A stretch of DNA of 64,000 nucleotides from assembly GCA_951812775.1 (NCBI GenBank), contig OX638326.1, forward strand, positions 2,367,391 through 2,431,390, given 5' to 3'. Below, in pieces: positions 40,940 to 50,132 of the stretch. The notes under the pieces are model-generated. The model worked only from the letters and a program-made list of their open reading frames with translations. It ran no database searches and was not told the DNA's origin. The position numbers and the translations under genes were made by a program. The stretch's first letter is position 1, and every line of letters begins with the position of its first letter. Origin of the DNA: an uncultured Alphaproteobacteria bacterium (GTDB taxonomy: Bacteria; Pseudomonadota; Alphaproteobacteria; MPNO01; UBA2964).

Positions 40940-41761
40940 ATGACCGGCTCACCTGACATTCGGATCGAATATCGCGGCGTCGCCAAGCAGTTCGCGGGCA
41001 ACAGCCTGAAGGATGGCGGCGAAGAGATTATTCAGGCCGTTAAAGACGTGGACTTGAAAGTCGCCGATGGTGAAGTGGTCTCGCTGATCGGCCCCAGCGG
41101 GTGCGGCAAAAGCACGTTGCTCAATATGGGGTCAGGGCTCTATCTGCCAAGTGATGGTGAAGTCTATGTCGATCAGGAAAAGGTCGATGCCCCCAATCCG
41201 CATGTCGGGTTTATGTTGCAAAAAGATTTGCTGTTGGCCTGGCGGACTATCCAGAAGAATGTTGAATTCGGATTGGAAATTCAGGGCATCCCGACCCATG
41301 AACGGCACGAACGCTCGATGGACCTGCTGGAGAAATGCCGTCTGACCGGCTTTGAAAACCATTACCCGCATCAGCTATCCGGGGGTATGCGCCAGCGCGC
41401 CGCCCTCGCCCGCACCCTCGCCGTTGACCCCAAGGTCCTTCTGCTTGACGAACCGTTCTCCGCGCTCGACGCCCAGACAAAAATGATCTTGCAGCAGGAT
41501 CTGGCGGAAACCCTGTCGGCGGAAAAGAAAACAGCACTCTTTATCACCCATGACCTGGTTGAGTCCGTGGCACTCTCGGACCGTGTCTTTGTGATGAGCG
41601 CGCGCCCCGGCACCATCATCGAGGAAATTGACGTGAGCCTGCCCGACCGGGCCAATCCGATGGCACGGCGGCAGGACTCGCAAAAACAGATCGGCGAATA
41701 TGTGGCCCAGCTCATGGGGTTGCTGCATGTCGGCGAAACGGCAACCGAGATTCAGATTTAA
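40940..41761 (+). CDS. ABC transporter ATP-binding protein, NitT/TauT family
   Basis: 273 residues. Walker A GPSGCGKST, Q-loop MLQKDLLLAW, signature LSGGMRQRAALAR, Walker B VLLLDEPFSALD and switch His in FITHDL are all present. It energises uptake by the permease and binding protein encoded next. The closest relatives are the SsuB/TauB and hydroxymethylpyrimidine importers. The gene lies between the small HTH gene and the binding protein gene with gaps of 7 and 39 bases. Confidence 0.95.
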   Translation: MTGSPDIRIEYRGVAKQFAGNSLKDGGEEIIQAVKDVDLKVADGEVVSLIGPSGCGKSTLLNMGSGLYLPSDGEVYVDQEKVDAPNPHVGFMLQKDLLLAWRTIQKNVEFGLEIQGIPTHERHERSMDLLEKCRLTGFENHYPHQLSGGMRQRAALARTLAVDPKVLLLDEPFSALDAQTKMILQQDLAETLSAEKKTALFITHDLVESVALSDRVFVMSARPGTIIEEIDVSLPDRANPMARRQDSQKQIGEYVAQLMGLLHVGETATEIQI

Positions 41762-41800
41762 TTGTAACGCGTGGCCATAACTTTAACCGTGGAGGAAAAA

Positions 41801-42790
41801 ATGAGTTTATCAAAAACCACCAAACTGGCGATCACCCCGGCGCTGATGCTCGGGGCGGCTCTCGCCCTAACCCCTGTTCAAAAGGCAGCCGCAGAAGATG
41901 TAACCTATCTGCTGCCCGCCCCTGCCTTCCTGCCGGCTTTCGGACCCTGGATGCTGGCCCAGGCCAAGGGCTATTACAAGGCCGAAGGGCTTAACGTTAG
42001 GTTCCAGCGCGCCCGTGGCGGTGTTGATGTCGCCAAACAGGTCGGTGCCGGAAACGCTGTCATCGGTGGCGGTATCGGGGACACCCCGGTAATCGTGCGC
42101 CCGAACGGTATTCCCGTGAAAGCCGTTGCCGTGCTCGGTGGTGGCTCCCTGGTGCAGCTCATCGCCCATGCCGATCACGGCATCAATGGTCCTGCCGATC
42201 TCAAAGGCAAGACGGTTACGGCGCTGTCATTGCAGGATACGACCTATTACGCCCTGCTCGGCATGATGGCCAATTCGGGGCTCAGCCGAAAAGACGTCAA
42301 TGTACAGGGCGCTGGCCCGGCCGGTGTCTGGAAACTGTTTATCGCCGGCAAGGCCGATGCGATGGCAGGCGTACCGGACTGGATCGGTATTGCCCAGGCC
42401 GCTGGCAAGAAGGTCAAAATCTTCCCCGCCGACAAGTATTTCAAGAGTATGGCGCAGGCAATTCTGGCCTCCGACAAGGTGATCAAAAACAATCCTTTGC
42501 TCATCGAACGGCTGGTCCGCGCGACACTCAAAGGCATGCGGGACATCATGGTCGACCCGGAGTCAGCCGCGAAAGTCTATGTCGGACACGTCAAGAAGAA
42601 TGCCAAAAAGCTGAAATACATCACCAACGTCTTCAAGCTCTATAACAAATATGTTTATGCCGGGCAGAAGACCCATGGCGCGATGGATGAAGCACGGCTC
42701 GCGACTTTGCAGGATTTCTACGCAAAGCAGGGCATCATCCGCAAAAAAGTCCCTGTGAAGGATCTCTATACCAACCAGTTCGTGCGCTAG
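41801..42790 (+). CDS. ABC transporter substrate-binding protein, NitT/TauT family
   Basis: About 329 residues. The start MSLSKTTKLAITPALML has GGAGG seven bases upstream; the longer frame is not needed. A signal peptide of about 30 residues ends at KAAAEDV. The mature protein has the periplasmic-binding fold of the SsuA/TauA/ThiY type (FGPWMLAQAKGYYKAEGLNV, VAKQVGAGNAVIGGGIGDTP). The ligand may be an aromatic acid, sulfonate or pyrimidine; the Rieske oxygenase downstream favours an aromatic or related compound. It delivers the ligand to the permease. Confidence 0.9.
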   Translation: MSLSKTTKLAITPALMLGAALALTPVQKAAAEDVTYLLPAPAFLPAFGPWMLAQAKGYYKAEGLNVRFQRARGGVDVAKQVGAGNAVIGGGIGDTPVIVRPNGIPVKAVAVLGGGSLVQLIAHADHGINGPADLKGKTVTALSLQDTTYYALLGMMANSGLSRKDVNVQGAGPAGVWKLFIAGKADAMAGVPDWIGIAQAAGKKVKIFPADKYFKSMAQAILASDKVIKNNPLLIERLVRATLKGMRDIMVDPESAAKVYVGHVKKNAKKLKYITNVFKLYNKYVYAGQKTHGAMDEARLATLQDFYAKQGIIRKKVPVKDLYTNQFVR

Positions 42791-42832
42791 GGTCGGATTG
42801 GTTTCTCTGGAGAGCCATTGGAGCATGTAGGG

Positions 42833-43621
42833 ATGACGAACAAAAACACAGCCACCAGAAACAGCGTGTGGGCCAGCCTTGGCCTGCTCGCCCTCTTTCT
42901 GGTGGGCTGGGAATGGGGGCCGGGATTGCTCAATATCCCGCCCTATATCATCCCGACGGCTTCATCGGTCTATTTTGAATTCATCCGGGCGGTGGGGCAT
43001 GAACAGCTGTTCTACCACTCCTGGATAACCTTCGCGGAAACGGCGATCGGCTTTATTCTCGGCGCTCTTCTCGGGATGGTCATCGGCTACATATTGGGCA
43101 TATCGGCCCGCGCCGAGTTTATCCTTTCACCTTATATTCTCGCGCTACAGATCGCCCCCAAAGTCGCCTTCGCGCCTTTGTTTGTGTTGTGGTTCGGCTA
43201 CACGCTTTACCCCAAGATTCTGGTCGCGGTGCTGATTGTGTTCTTCCCGATCATGGTCAATGTTCTGGGGGCCATCCGCACGGTTGATCCCGATCTGATC
43301 AATCTCGCCCGGACATTCAGCGCCTCGCGCTGGCAGATATTCCGGATGATCGAATTTCACGATGCGCTGCCACCCTTGTTTTCCGGTTTGCGCATCGCCT
43401 CGACCCTGGCGGTTATCGGCGTGGTGGTCGGCGAAATGGTCGGCGGCAATCTGGGGCTCGGCTTCCTGCTGGTGTTTGGCGAGGGGGCCGGCAATACCGC
43501 GCTGGTATTTGTCACCATCATCATGCTCACCGTCGTCGGCATCATCGCCTATGGCGGTGTCGTGCTGCTGGAGAAGAAAGTTCTGCATTATCTACCGAAG
43601 AAGGATTACGCCCCGGTCTGA
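42833..43621 (+). CDS. ABC transporter permease, NitT/TauT family
   Basis: About 262 residues with six membrane helices. The EAA loop that contacts the ATPase reads INLARTFSASRWQIFRMIEF, followed by LPPLFSGLRIASTLAVIGVV and GEMVGGNLGLGFLL. The ATG at 42833 follows GTAGGG; an upstream TTG at 42818 is possible. Together with the two preceding genes it makes a complete importer. It precedes the Rieske oxygenase by 23 bases with AAGGAGGG between. Confidence 0.95.
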   Translation: MTNKNTATRNSVWASLGLLALFLVGWEWGPGLLNIPPYIIPTASSVYFEFIRAVGHEQLFYHSWITFAETAIGFILGALLGMVIGYILGISARAEFILSPYILALQIAPKVAFAPLFVLWFGYTLYPKILVAVLIVFFPIMVNVLGAIRTVDPDLINLARTFSASRWQIFRMIEFHDALPPLFSGLRIASTLAVIGVVVGEMVGGNLGLGFLLVFGEGAGNTALVFVTIIMLTVVGIIAYGGVVLLEKKVLHYLPKKDYAPV

Positions 43622-43644
43622 ACATCGGGCGTAAGGAGGGAAAC

Positions 43645-44685
43645 ATGGCTGACATTGATGTATCACCCGATGACATCGAATCCCGTTTCAAAACCGGTCT
43701 GCTGAACCTTTGGTATCCCGTCCTGCCAAGCTGGGCGCTCGGTGATCAACCCCTCGGCATCACCCGCCTGTCCCAGAACATCGCATTGTGGCGGGACAAG
43801 GACGGTACTGTTCACGCCATCGAAGACCGGTGCCCGCATCGCGGTGCACGGCTGTCCCTTGGCTGGAATCTCGGTGACAGATTGGCCTGCCGGTATCACG
43901 GAATTGAAGTGAATGGTGATGGCACGGTCGAAAGCGTGCCAGCCATTGAGAACTGTTCAATGGAAGGGCAGCACACCACCCGTTCCTATCCGGTCAGAGA
44001 AGTCAAAGACGCGATCTTTCTCTATTTTGGCGATGACGCCCATGCCGAACCGCCGGAACTCGAATTCCCGGAACAGCTGGCCAGCGATGAATTTGGCCAC
44101 CGGCTGTGCACGGCAACCTGGAAATGCAATTACCGATACGCGGTCGATAATGTCATGGACCCGATGCATGGTGCCTATCTGCACGCACAATCCCATTCGA
44201 TGGCGTTCGGCGACAAGACCGCCAAAATGCGTATTCGGGAAACCAATAGCGGCCTGGTGTTTGAAAAAGTCGGCCAGCGCGATGTTAATTTCGATTGGGT
44301 GGAAATCGGGTTTTCCGGAGGCATGTGGATGCTCCTCTCAATTCCCTACCGCAAGAACGCCGGACCCGGCGGCAGCTTTTATATCGTCGGCTATGTCACG
44401 CCCATCGATGAGGAACACTGCCAGGTCTATTTCTGGCGCACCCGAAAAGTCGAAGGCTGGCAGCGTGATGTCTGGAAATTCATGTACAAGACCCGACTCG
44501 AAGGGCTGCACTGGGATGTCCTGGAACAGGATCGCGTCGTTCTCGAAGACCTTGCCCCCGATGCCCGCGATACAGAAGGCCTCAATGCCCATGATGTCGG
44601 ACTAACCCGCGTCAGAAGATTGATGAGCGGGATGGCCAAGCAGCAACTAATTGATCTCGCCGCCCGTCAGGCGGCAGCCGAATAA
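43645..44685 (+). CDS. Rieske non-heme iron oxygenase alpha subunit
   Basis: 346 residues. The Rieske [2Fe-2S] ligands are C63, H65, C82 and H85 (CPH and CRYH, 16 residues between). The catalytic iron site is N169-D172-H175-H180 in NVMDPMHGAYLH. Length and motifs fit the oxygenases that work without a beta subunit, such as phthalate, vanillate and carbazole types. It takes electrons from a reductase that is not encoded here, so a shared ferredoxin/reductase elsewhere is needed. As first enzyme after the importer it probably starts the catabolic pathway. Confidence 0.95.
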   Translation: MADIDVSPDDIESRFKTGLLNLWYPVLPSWALGDQPLGITRLSQNIALWRDKDGTVHAIEDRCPHRGARLSLGWNLGDRLACRYHGIEVNGDGTVESVPAIENCSMEGQHTTRSYPVREVKDAIFLYFGDDAHAEPPELEFPEQLASDEFGHRLCTATWKCNYRYAVDNVMDPMHGAYLHAQSHSMAFGDKTAKMRIRETNSGLVFEKVGQRDVNFDWVEIGFSGGMWMLLSIPYRKNAGPGGSFYIVGYVTPIDEEHCQVYFWRTRKVEGWQRDVWKFMYKTRLEGLHWDVLEQDRVVLEDLAPDARDTEGLNAHDVGLTRVRRLMSGMAKQQLIDLAARQAAAE

Positions 44686-44712
44686 TGACCTATTCAACTG
44701 AAAGGACCGATC

Positions 44713-45255
44713 ATGCCTGATTCAGCAGAATTTCAGAGAGAAGACATCGAAACCTGGAACCAGCCCGAAGATAAATCCTTTGATGAATGGATGGAATCCC
44801 GGATTGCCCGGTTCGAAACCCGTACCTATGACTGGGACGCGCTAAAATTCCAGGCTGATTTCGATCCCAAATACGCACGCGCCCAGTGCCGTTATATGGG
44901 AACGGGCGGCGCAGGCGTCGAACATGATGAGAACGTCGTCCCTTCCGAACACTTCACCTTTTCGACAATGATCCTGCCTGCAGGCAGTGAAGGACCATCA
45001 CACATCCACATCGATGTTGAAGAGGTTTTCTTCATGCTGCGCGGTAGCATCCGACTGATCATCAATGATGACAGCAACAGCTATGAGACGGTCCTCAAGG
45101 AACGTGACCTTGTTTCTGTACCGCCGGGCGTCTATCGCGAGCTGGTCAATATTGGCAAGGAAGAAGCCTTAATGCTGGTTATGCTGGGCAGCAAGAAACC
45201 GGTGATCCCGACCTATCCGCCGGATCACCCGCTTTCCCAGCTAAAACGCAAATAA
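44713..45255 (+). CDS. Cupin-domain protein in the Rieske operon
   Basis: 180 residues with one cupin barrel. Motif 1 GPSHIHIDVEEVFFMLRGSI gives His, His and Glu metal ligands, and motif 2 is SVPPGVYRELVN. About 60 residues precede the barrel and a proline-rich segment ends the protein (PTYPPDHPLSQLK). Such cupins can be dioxygenases, isomerases or decarboxylases of pathway intermediates. It is separated from its neighbours by under 30 bases, indicating cotranscription. The substrate is unknown. Confidence 0.85.
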   Translation: MPDSAEFQREDIETWNQPEDKSFDEWMESRIARFETRTYDWDALKFQADFDPKYARAQCRYMGTGGAGVEHDENVVPSEHFTFSTMILPAGSEGPSHIHIDVEEVFFMLRGSIRLIINDDSNSYETVLKERDLVSVPPGVYRELVNIGKEEALMLVMLGSKKPVIPTYPPDHPLSQLKRK

Positions 45256-45272
45256 TTGCCAGCACAGTAGTA

Positions 45273-46112
45273 ATGGATTCCATTCCAACAGAGCATCCGG
45301 TGGATAGCCTGTTTCCGCTGCAAACAGTGGAAACCAAAGATCGCGTCTTTTCCTATCGGGACTCCGGCCACGGCCCGGCGATGGTGCTGCTGCATGGCAT
45401 AGGATCCGGATCCGGATCATGGATCCATCAGCTCGAAGGACTCGCCAGCAATCATCATGTAATCGCCTGGGATGCGCCGGGCTACGGCGAGACGACGCCT
45501 GTCACAAACGCCTCCCCTGTCGCGTCTGAATATGCTGCTGGGTTGGAGGTTCTGATCACCACATTGGGAATCAAACCCGCCGTGCTGATCGGCCATTCCT
45601 TTGGCGCTCTCACAGCCGGCAGTTACGCCAGTACCCATAGCGAATTACCGATGCTTATTCTCGCCGATCCGGCCAATGGGTATGGCGCGGTGGATGAAGA
45701 AACCCACGCCAGCAAACGAGACCCGCGAATCGACGCAATGCGATCACTCGGCCCGGCAGGGCTCGCCGAAAAGCGATCCGGCGCCTTGTTATCGGCAGAA
45801 GCATCCCCGGAAGCACGCGCTATCGTGAAATGGAATATGAGCAAGTTAAATCCAGCGGGCTACATACAAGCAGCGCATGTTCTTGCAAACAGCCATCTGA
45901 TTGGGGATGCACCATCCTACGCAGGACCGGTCCTGGTGATGTGCGGCAGCGAAGATACGGTAACGCCAGAAGCGGTCTGTCGACCGGTTGCAGAGGCTTA
46001 TCCTCATGCCGAATACCGGTCCCTGCCCGGTGTCGGTCACGCCTCCTATATCGAGAATGGATCACAGTTCAATGCCGCCGTGCTGGATTTCATTGCGGGG
46101 CAGCATGGCTAG
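45273..46112 (+). CDS. Alpha/beta hydrolase
   Basis: 279 residues. The nucleophile elbow is GHSFGAL (Ser), the oxyanion region LLHGIGSGSGSW, the Asp region CGSEDTVTPE, and the catalytic His is in GVGHASY. This matches meta-cleavage-product hydrolases and related C-C or ester hydrolases. It starts 17 bases after the cupin gene and its stop overlaps the IclR start. A likely role is hydrolysis of a ring-cleavage product, inferred from the operon. Confidence 0.9.
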   Translation: MDSIPTEHPVDSLFPLQTVETKDRVFSYRDSGHGPAMVLLHGIGSGSGSWIHQLEGLASNHHVIAWDAPGYGETTPVTNASPVASEYAAGLEVLITTLGIKPAVLIGHSFGALTAGSYASTHSELPMLILADPANGYGAVDEETHASKRDPRIDAMRSLGPAGLAEKRSGALLSAEASPEARAIVKWNMSKLNPAGYIQAAHVLANSHLIGDAPSYAGPVLVMCGSEDTVTPEAVCRPVAEAYPHAEYRSLPGVGHASYIENGSQFNAAVLDFIAGQHG

Positions 46113-46926
46113 AGCAGCGCCCCTTGACCCGACTTCGGATGCCGAACGCTATATCGTGCCGGGCCTGCAGCGCGGGCTGCAGATATTGCGCGCGTTTGAC
46201 CGCCAACGGACCCAGCTCGGCGCGCCGGAAATCGCCAGAGAACTCGGCATTCCGCGCTCCACTGTCTTTCGTCTCATGCAAACGCTGGAATATATGGGCT
46301 TGCTGGAAAAAGTTGATCATTCGAGCGAGTACCGGCTGGGCATCGGCGTCCTGTCGCTTGGCTTTGAATGTCTCGCGTCGATGGAGGTTACCGAACTCGC
46401 CCGGCCGATCCTCGATCGGTTGCGTGACGAAACCGGGTTCTCGTCGCACCTCGCGATCCGCGATGGCGCGGACGTGGTGTTTGTTGTCAAATCCGCCGCC
46501 AAAGCTGCTTTCGCCAGCTCGGTTACGATCGGCACCCGTTTCCCGGCGCACGCGACTATTCTGGGACGGGTAATGCTTGCGGATCTCAGTGATTCCGAAC
46601 TGCAGACTGTATACCCAACCGGCAAATTACCACGCTATTCCGACCAGACACCGGAAACAGTGACTGCCCTCAAGAAAATTCTCGAAGGTGATACGAGCCG
46701 CGGCTACGCGCTGAGTGCTGCGTATTTCGAGCACGGGATTGGCTCAATTGCGGCACCGGTTCGCGATAGCAGCGGACGCGTCATCGCCGCCATCAATGTA
46801 ATTTTTCAAGACGGCAAGGTTGAAAAAAACGACTATATCGACCGGGTATTACAGGCGGCCAGTGACCTATCACGGCAACTCAACTATCACCCGGCCGTCA
46901 ATAAGCAGGAAAGACGAACAGGATGA
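46105..46926 (+). CDS. IclR-family transcriptional regulator
   Basis: About 273 residues from the ATG at 46105 (MARAAPLDPTSDAERYI). The N-terminal winged helix reads LGAPEIARELGIPRSTVFRL, then MQTLEYMGLLEKV; the C-terminal effector domain has AYFEHGIGSIAAPVRDSSG. The longer frame overlaps the hydrolase gene and is rejected. IclR proteins sense small aromatic or organic acids. Being inside the operon, it probably controls it through the palindrome at 40576-40614. The end overlaps the SDR gene by ATGA. Confidence 0.9.
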   Translation: MARAAPLDPTSDAERYIVPGLQRGLQILRAFDRQRTQLGAPEIARELGIPRSTVFRLMQTLEYMGLLEKVDHSSEYRLGIGVLSLGFECLASMEVTELARPILDRLRDETGFSSHLAIRDGADVVFVVKSAAKAAFASSVTIGTRFPAHATILGRVMLADLSDSELQTVYPTGKLPRYSDQTPETVTALKKILEGDTSRGYALSAAYFEHGIGSIAAPVRDSSGRVIAAINVIFQDGKVEKNDYIDRVLQAASDLSRQLNYHPAVNKQERRTG

Positions 46927-47708
46927 AGATCGACCTCACCGGCCATACCGCCGTCATCACCGGCGGCACATCTGGCATTGGTCTCGCAACCGCAAATTTG
47001 TTTTTGGAGGCCGGTGCCAATGTCGCGATATGCGGCCGTGACCGTCCGCGGCTCGAAGCCGCCACCCAAACTCTGCCGGATGGCCCCACGCTTGCCGTGC
47101 AATGTGATGTCTTGGACAAAAAAAACGTTGCTGATTTCGCAGCGCAGGTCACGGCGGCATTCGGGGGAGTCGACACGCTTATCAATAATGCCGGTCAGGC
47201 GCGGGTTTCAAATTATGAAAACACCACCGACGAGGCCTGGCGCGAAGAGCTCGATCTGAAATTCTTTGGTATCCTTAACCCGTCCAAGGCATTTCAGCCG
47301 GCACTCGAGAAATCCGATAATGCGGCCATAGTCTGCACCAGTTCCTTGCTGGCCCGCCAACCGGAGCCCCACCTGGTTGCCACCGCCGCCGCCCGTGCCG
47401 GCCAACTCAGCCTAGCCCATTCGATGGCGCGGGAGCTCGCCGCCAAAAATATCCGGGTCAATTCAATCCTGATCGGCGTCGTTGAGTCGGCGCAATGGAG
47501 CAGACGCTATGAAGCGCTGCCTGAAGGAAAACCCGCCTATGATGTCTGGCTAAAGCAACAGGCTGAAATCAAAGGTGTGCCGCTGGGTCGATTTGGCACA
47601 CCGGAAGAAGCAGCGCAGGCATTATTTTTTCTGGGCACACCGCTCTCTTCCTACACCACCGGGTCAACCATCGATCTTTCAGGGGGGGTGTCACGCCATG
47701 TCGGGTAA
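46923..47708 (+). CDS. SDR-family protein with altered catalytic residues
   Basis: 261 residues. The cofactor motif TGGTSGIG (13-20) and NNAG (88-91) are normal. The catalytic Ser is present (S140 or S141), but where Tyr and Lys of YxxxK should be, the sequence is T154-A-A-A-R158. This T/S-AAR replacement occurs in an atypical SDR subset, so a standard dehydrogenase mechanism is doubtful. The C-terminus LSSYTTGSTIDLSGGVSRHVG is typical. It overlaps both neighbours and is part of the same operon. Confidence 0.9.
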   Translation: MKIDLTGHTAVITGGTSGIGLATANLFLEAGANVAICGRDRPRLEAATQTLPDGPTLAVQCDVLDKKNVADFAAQVTAAFGGVDTLINNAGQARVSNYENTTDEAWREELDLKFFGILNPSKAFQPALEKSDNAAIVCTSSLLARQPEPHLVATAAARAGQLSLAHSMARELAAKNIRVNSILIGVVESAQWSRRYEALPEGKPAYDVWLKQQAEIKGVPLGRFGTPEEAAQALFFLGTPLSSYTTGSTIDLSGGVSRHVG

Positions 47709-49344
47709 GGCAACTGTCGGCGAAGTCATCACCGCCTTTCTGGAGGAATGTGGCGTCGGCGCCGCCTTTGGTGTGATTTCAATCCACAACATGCCGTTTC
47801 TCGACGCCATCGGGCAGCGCGGCAAAATCCGTTATGTCAGTGCCCGCAGCGAACCCGGTGCGATCAACATGGCTGACGCCTATGCCCGCGTTGGCGCCCG
47901 TCTCGGTGTTGCCTTTACCAGTACCGGGACAGCGGCGGGAAACGCATCAGGGGCAATGGTTGAAGCCCAGACGGCGGGAACATCTCTGCTGCATATCACC
48001 GGTCAGATTGATCTTGAGCATGTCGACAAGGAACATGGATTTGTTCATGAAGCCCGCGACCAACTCACCATGTTGAAGGCTGTTTCCAAAAGTGCCTGGC
48101 GGGTCACGGACGCAAAGGCGGCTCCGGATGTTTTTAAACAGGCGATCCGGGACGCGATGACAGCGCCGACAGGGCCGGTAAGCGTCGAGGTGCCGATTGA
48201 TATTCAACAGACAGAGATTGATTGGCCGGATGATCTGTCTCCCTTGCCAATCACTCTGGTTGAGCCAGATAACGTTGCGCTTGATGCCTTGGCCGAAAAA
48301 CTCGCCAAGGCTAAACGTCCGATGCTCTGGCTTGGCGGCGGCGCGCGACATGCCGGTGACGCGACAAGCAAATTCATTGATATGGGATTTGGTATTGTGA
48401 CCAGCACGCAAGGCCGTGGTGTGGTGCCGGAAAATCATCCAGCGACGCTCGGGGCCTACAACATGTATGGTGCCATCGAGAGCTTCTATGACAGTTGCGA
48501 CGCCATGCTGGTCGCCGGGTCACGCCTCCGCGGCAATGAAACCCTGAAATATCAGCTGCGGTTGCCACGCCCGTTATGCCAGATCGACGTCGATGATCGC
48601 GCCGCGGCCAACCGGCCCTATGTCCCCGATCAATTCCTGCAGGGCGATTGTGCATTGGCCCTCAACGCCTTGGCGGATCGCCTTGCTGGCAAATTGGATA
48701 TCGATCCCAGCTTTATGGGTGACCTCCAGGCAGCTCGCGCCAAAGCGGAAACCTTTCTGCAGGAAGGCCTCGTTCCCTATGGCGATCTGCTAACAGCGAT
48801 ACAATCAAATGGTGGCGATGATTTTCTGTGGGTTCGCGATGTCACGATTTCCAACAGCACCTGGGGTAATCGCGCCATCCTTCTCAACGGGCCGCGCGAT
48901 GGCGTTCATGCAGCGGGCGGCGGTATCGGCCAGAGCATTCAAATGGCGATCGGAGCCGCTATCGCAGAACCAGACAAAAATGTCATCTGCCTTGCCGGTG
49001 ACGGCGGCTTACAGGTCAATATAGGCGAGCTGGCGACCGCCACACAGGAAGGTGTTCGGATCACCCTTATCCTGATGAACAGTCAGGATTATGAAGTCAT
49101 CAAAAACATCCAGGACGCGCAGTATGGCGGCCGCCGGTATTTTTCCGATATCTACACACCGGACTTTGCCGCCCTCGCCGATGCAAATGGCTGGCAGTTT
49201 GCAAAGCTCACCGATCTCGACACGGCCAGTTCAGTGATCGGAAATGCCCTTAAATCCAACGGCTCAACCATGATCGAAGTTGATATGGCGTCAATTGGCG
49301 CCTACGCTCGGCCCTTCGGCGGCCCGCCGGTAAAGAAAGACTGA
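47698..49344 (+). CDS. Thiamine-diphosphate enzyme of the acetolactate synthase superfamily
   Basis: About 548 residues from the ATG at 47698 (MSGKATVGEVITAFLEECGV), preceded by a G-run. The catalytic Glu lies in SARSEPGAINMADAYARVG. The ThDP and Mg motif is AGDGGLQVNIGELATATQEG with LILMNSQDY. The middle domain has WLGGGARHAGDA. Relatives decarboxylate or ligate 2-oxo acids (acetolactate synthase, benzoylformate decarboxylase, sulfoacetaldehyde acetyltransferase). The exact reaction is not predictable. It overlaps the SDR gene by 11 bases. Confidence 0.9.
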   Translation: MSGKATVGEVITAFLEECGVGAAFGVISIHNMPFLDAIGQRGKIRYVSARSEPGAINMADAYARVGARLGVAFTSTGTAAGNASGAMVEAQTAGTSLLHITGQIDLEHVDKEHGFVHEARDQLTMLKAVSKSAWRVTDAKAAPDVFKQAIRDAMTAPTGPVSVEVPIDIQQTEIDWPDDLSPLPITLVEPDNVALDALAEKLAKAKRPMLWLGGGARHAGDATSKFIDMGFGIVTSTQGRGVVPENHPATLGAYNMYGAIESFYDSCDAMLVAGSRLRGNETLKYQLRLPRPLCQIDVDDRAAANRPYVPDQFLQGDCALALNALADRLAGKLDIDPSFMGDLQAARAKAETFLQEGLVPYGDLLTAIQSNGGDDFLWVRDVTISNSTWGNRAILLNGPRDGVHAAGGGIGQSIQMAIGAAIAEPDKNVICLAGDGGLQVNIGELATATQEGVRITLILMNSQDYEVIKNIQDAQYGGRRYFSDIYTPDFAALADANGWQFAKLTDLDTASSVIGNALKSNGSTMIEVDMASIGAYARPFGGPPVKKD

Positions 49345-49358
49345 CAGGGAGCAACACC

Positions 49359-50132
49359 ATGGCCACACAAATGAAAACCGATTCCACAGACGGCATTATC
49401 GACCACATCGTCGCGATCCGTGACAAATGGCATTTTAAGCGCCATCCGATGATGAAGCTCCTTGCCGAAGGCGAGCTCGACCTTCGTGTCCTCGCCGTCT
49501 ATATGGCGCAACATGCAAAATATGTGAGGTATGGATTGCAGGCATTTGGCCATGTTTATGCCCGCGGCCCTGCCGATGTCCGAAAGATGCTGGTCGAAAA
49601 TATTGCCGAGGAAGAAGGTCTGATTGGCGGCAACACAGATCATGGTGCGCATGATCATATGCAGATGATTTACGATTTTTGTGAAAAGGCCGGGATGAGC
49701 CAGGAAGAGGTCCTGAATGTCGACATGACCCCGGCCTGGTATGGCCGCGCATTGTATTATTTACATTGCGCCCGCGAGGAGCCTATCGGTGTTATTCTCG
49801 CGATGTTCTTCACACAGGAAGGACAGATGCCGGCCCTCAATGGCGAAATTGTTCTACCGGCCTTTGAAAAACATTACGGCATTAAACGCACCGATCGGGC
49901 GGCGGTTTTCTTTGCTGAACATGAGTTGGCCGATGAAGATCATTCGCGGCGCCAGCTCGATCTCGCGGCAAAATATTTGGATAGCCCCGCGCTCGAAGCC
50001 CGCGCTGAAGAGGTTGCCGAAGAAATGTGCCGCCTGCGCTGGGGCTGCACATCGGAAACCTATCGGCATGAACACCTAAAAGACCTGGAGGAGCTGCCAC
50101 CCGGCGTTCCGTGGCAGTGGCGCGACAGCTAA
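49359..50132 (+). CDS. Heme-oxygenase-like (TenA/PqqC-type) protein, possible di-iron oxidase
   Basis: 257 residues, all helical, related to PqqC, TenA and the heme-oxygenase-like di-iron oxidases. Candidate metal ligands occur in AEEEGLIGG (E84-E86), AHDHM (H98, H100), TQEGQMP (E154) and HELADEDHSRRQ (H188, D192, H195). If these form a di-iron site, it would be an oxygenase or C-C cleaving oxidase rather than a thiaminase. It ends the operon; GGGAGC precedes its ATG. Its 3' end overlaps cobT (other strand) by four bases. Confidence 0.8.
   Translation: MATQMKTDSTDGIIDHIVAIRDKWHFKRHPMMKLLAEGELDLRVLAVYMAQHAKYVRYGLQAFGHVYARGPADVRKMLVENIAEEEGLIGGNTDHGAHDHMQMIYDFCEKAGMSQEEVLNVDMTPAWYGRALYYLHCAREEPIGVILAMFFTQEGQMPALNGEIVLPAFEKHYGIKRTDRAAVFFAEHELADEDHSRRQLDLAAKYLDSPALEARAEEVAEEMCRLRWGCTSETYRHEHLKDLEELPPGVPWQWRDS

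Noticed and set aside
46830-47700. Separate promoter for the SDR and ThDP genes
   Set aside because: The genes overlap their upstream neighbours and no spaced -35/-10-like pair stands out.
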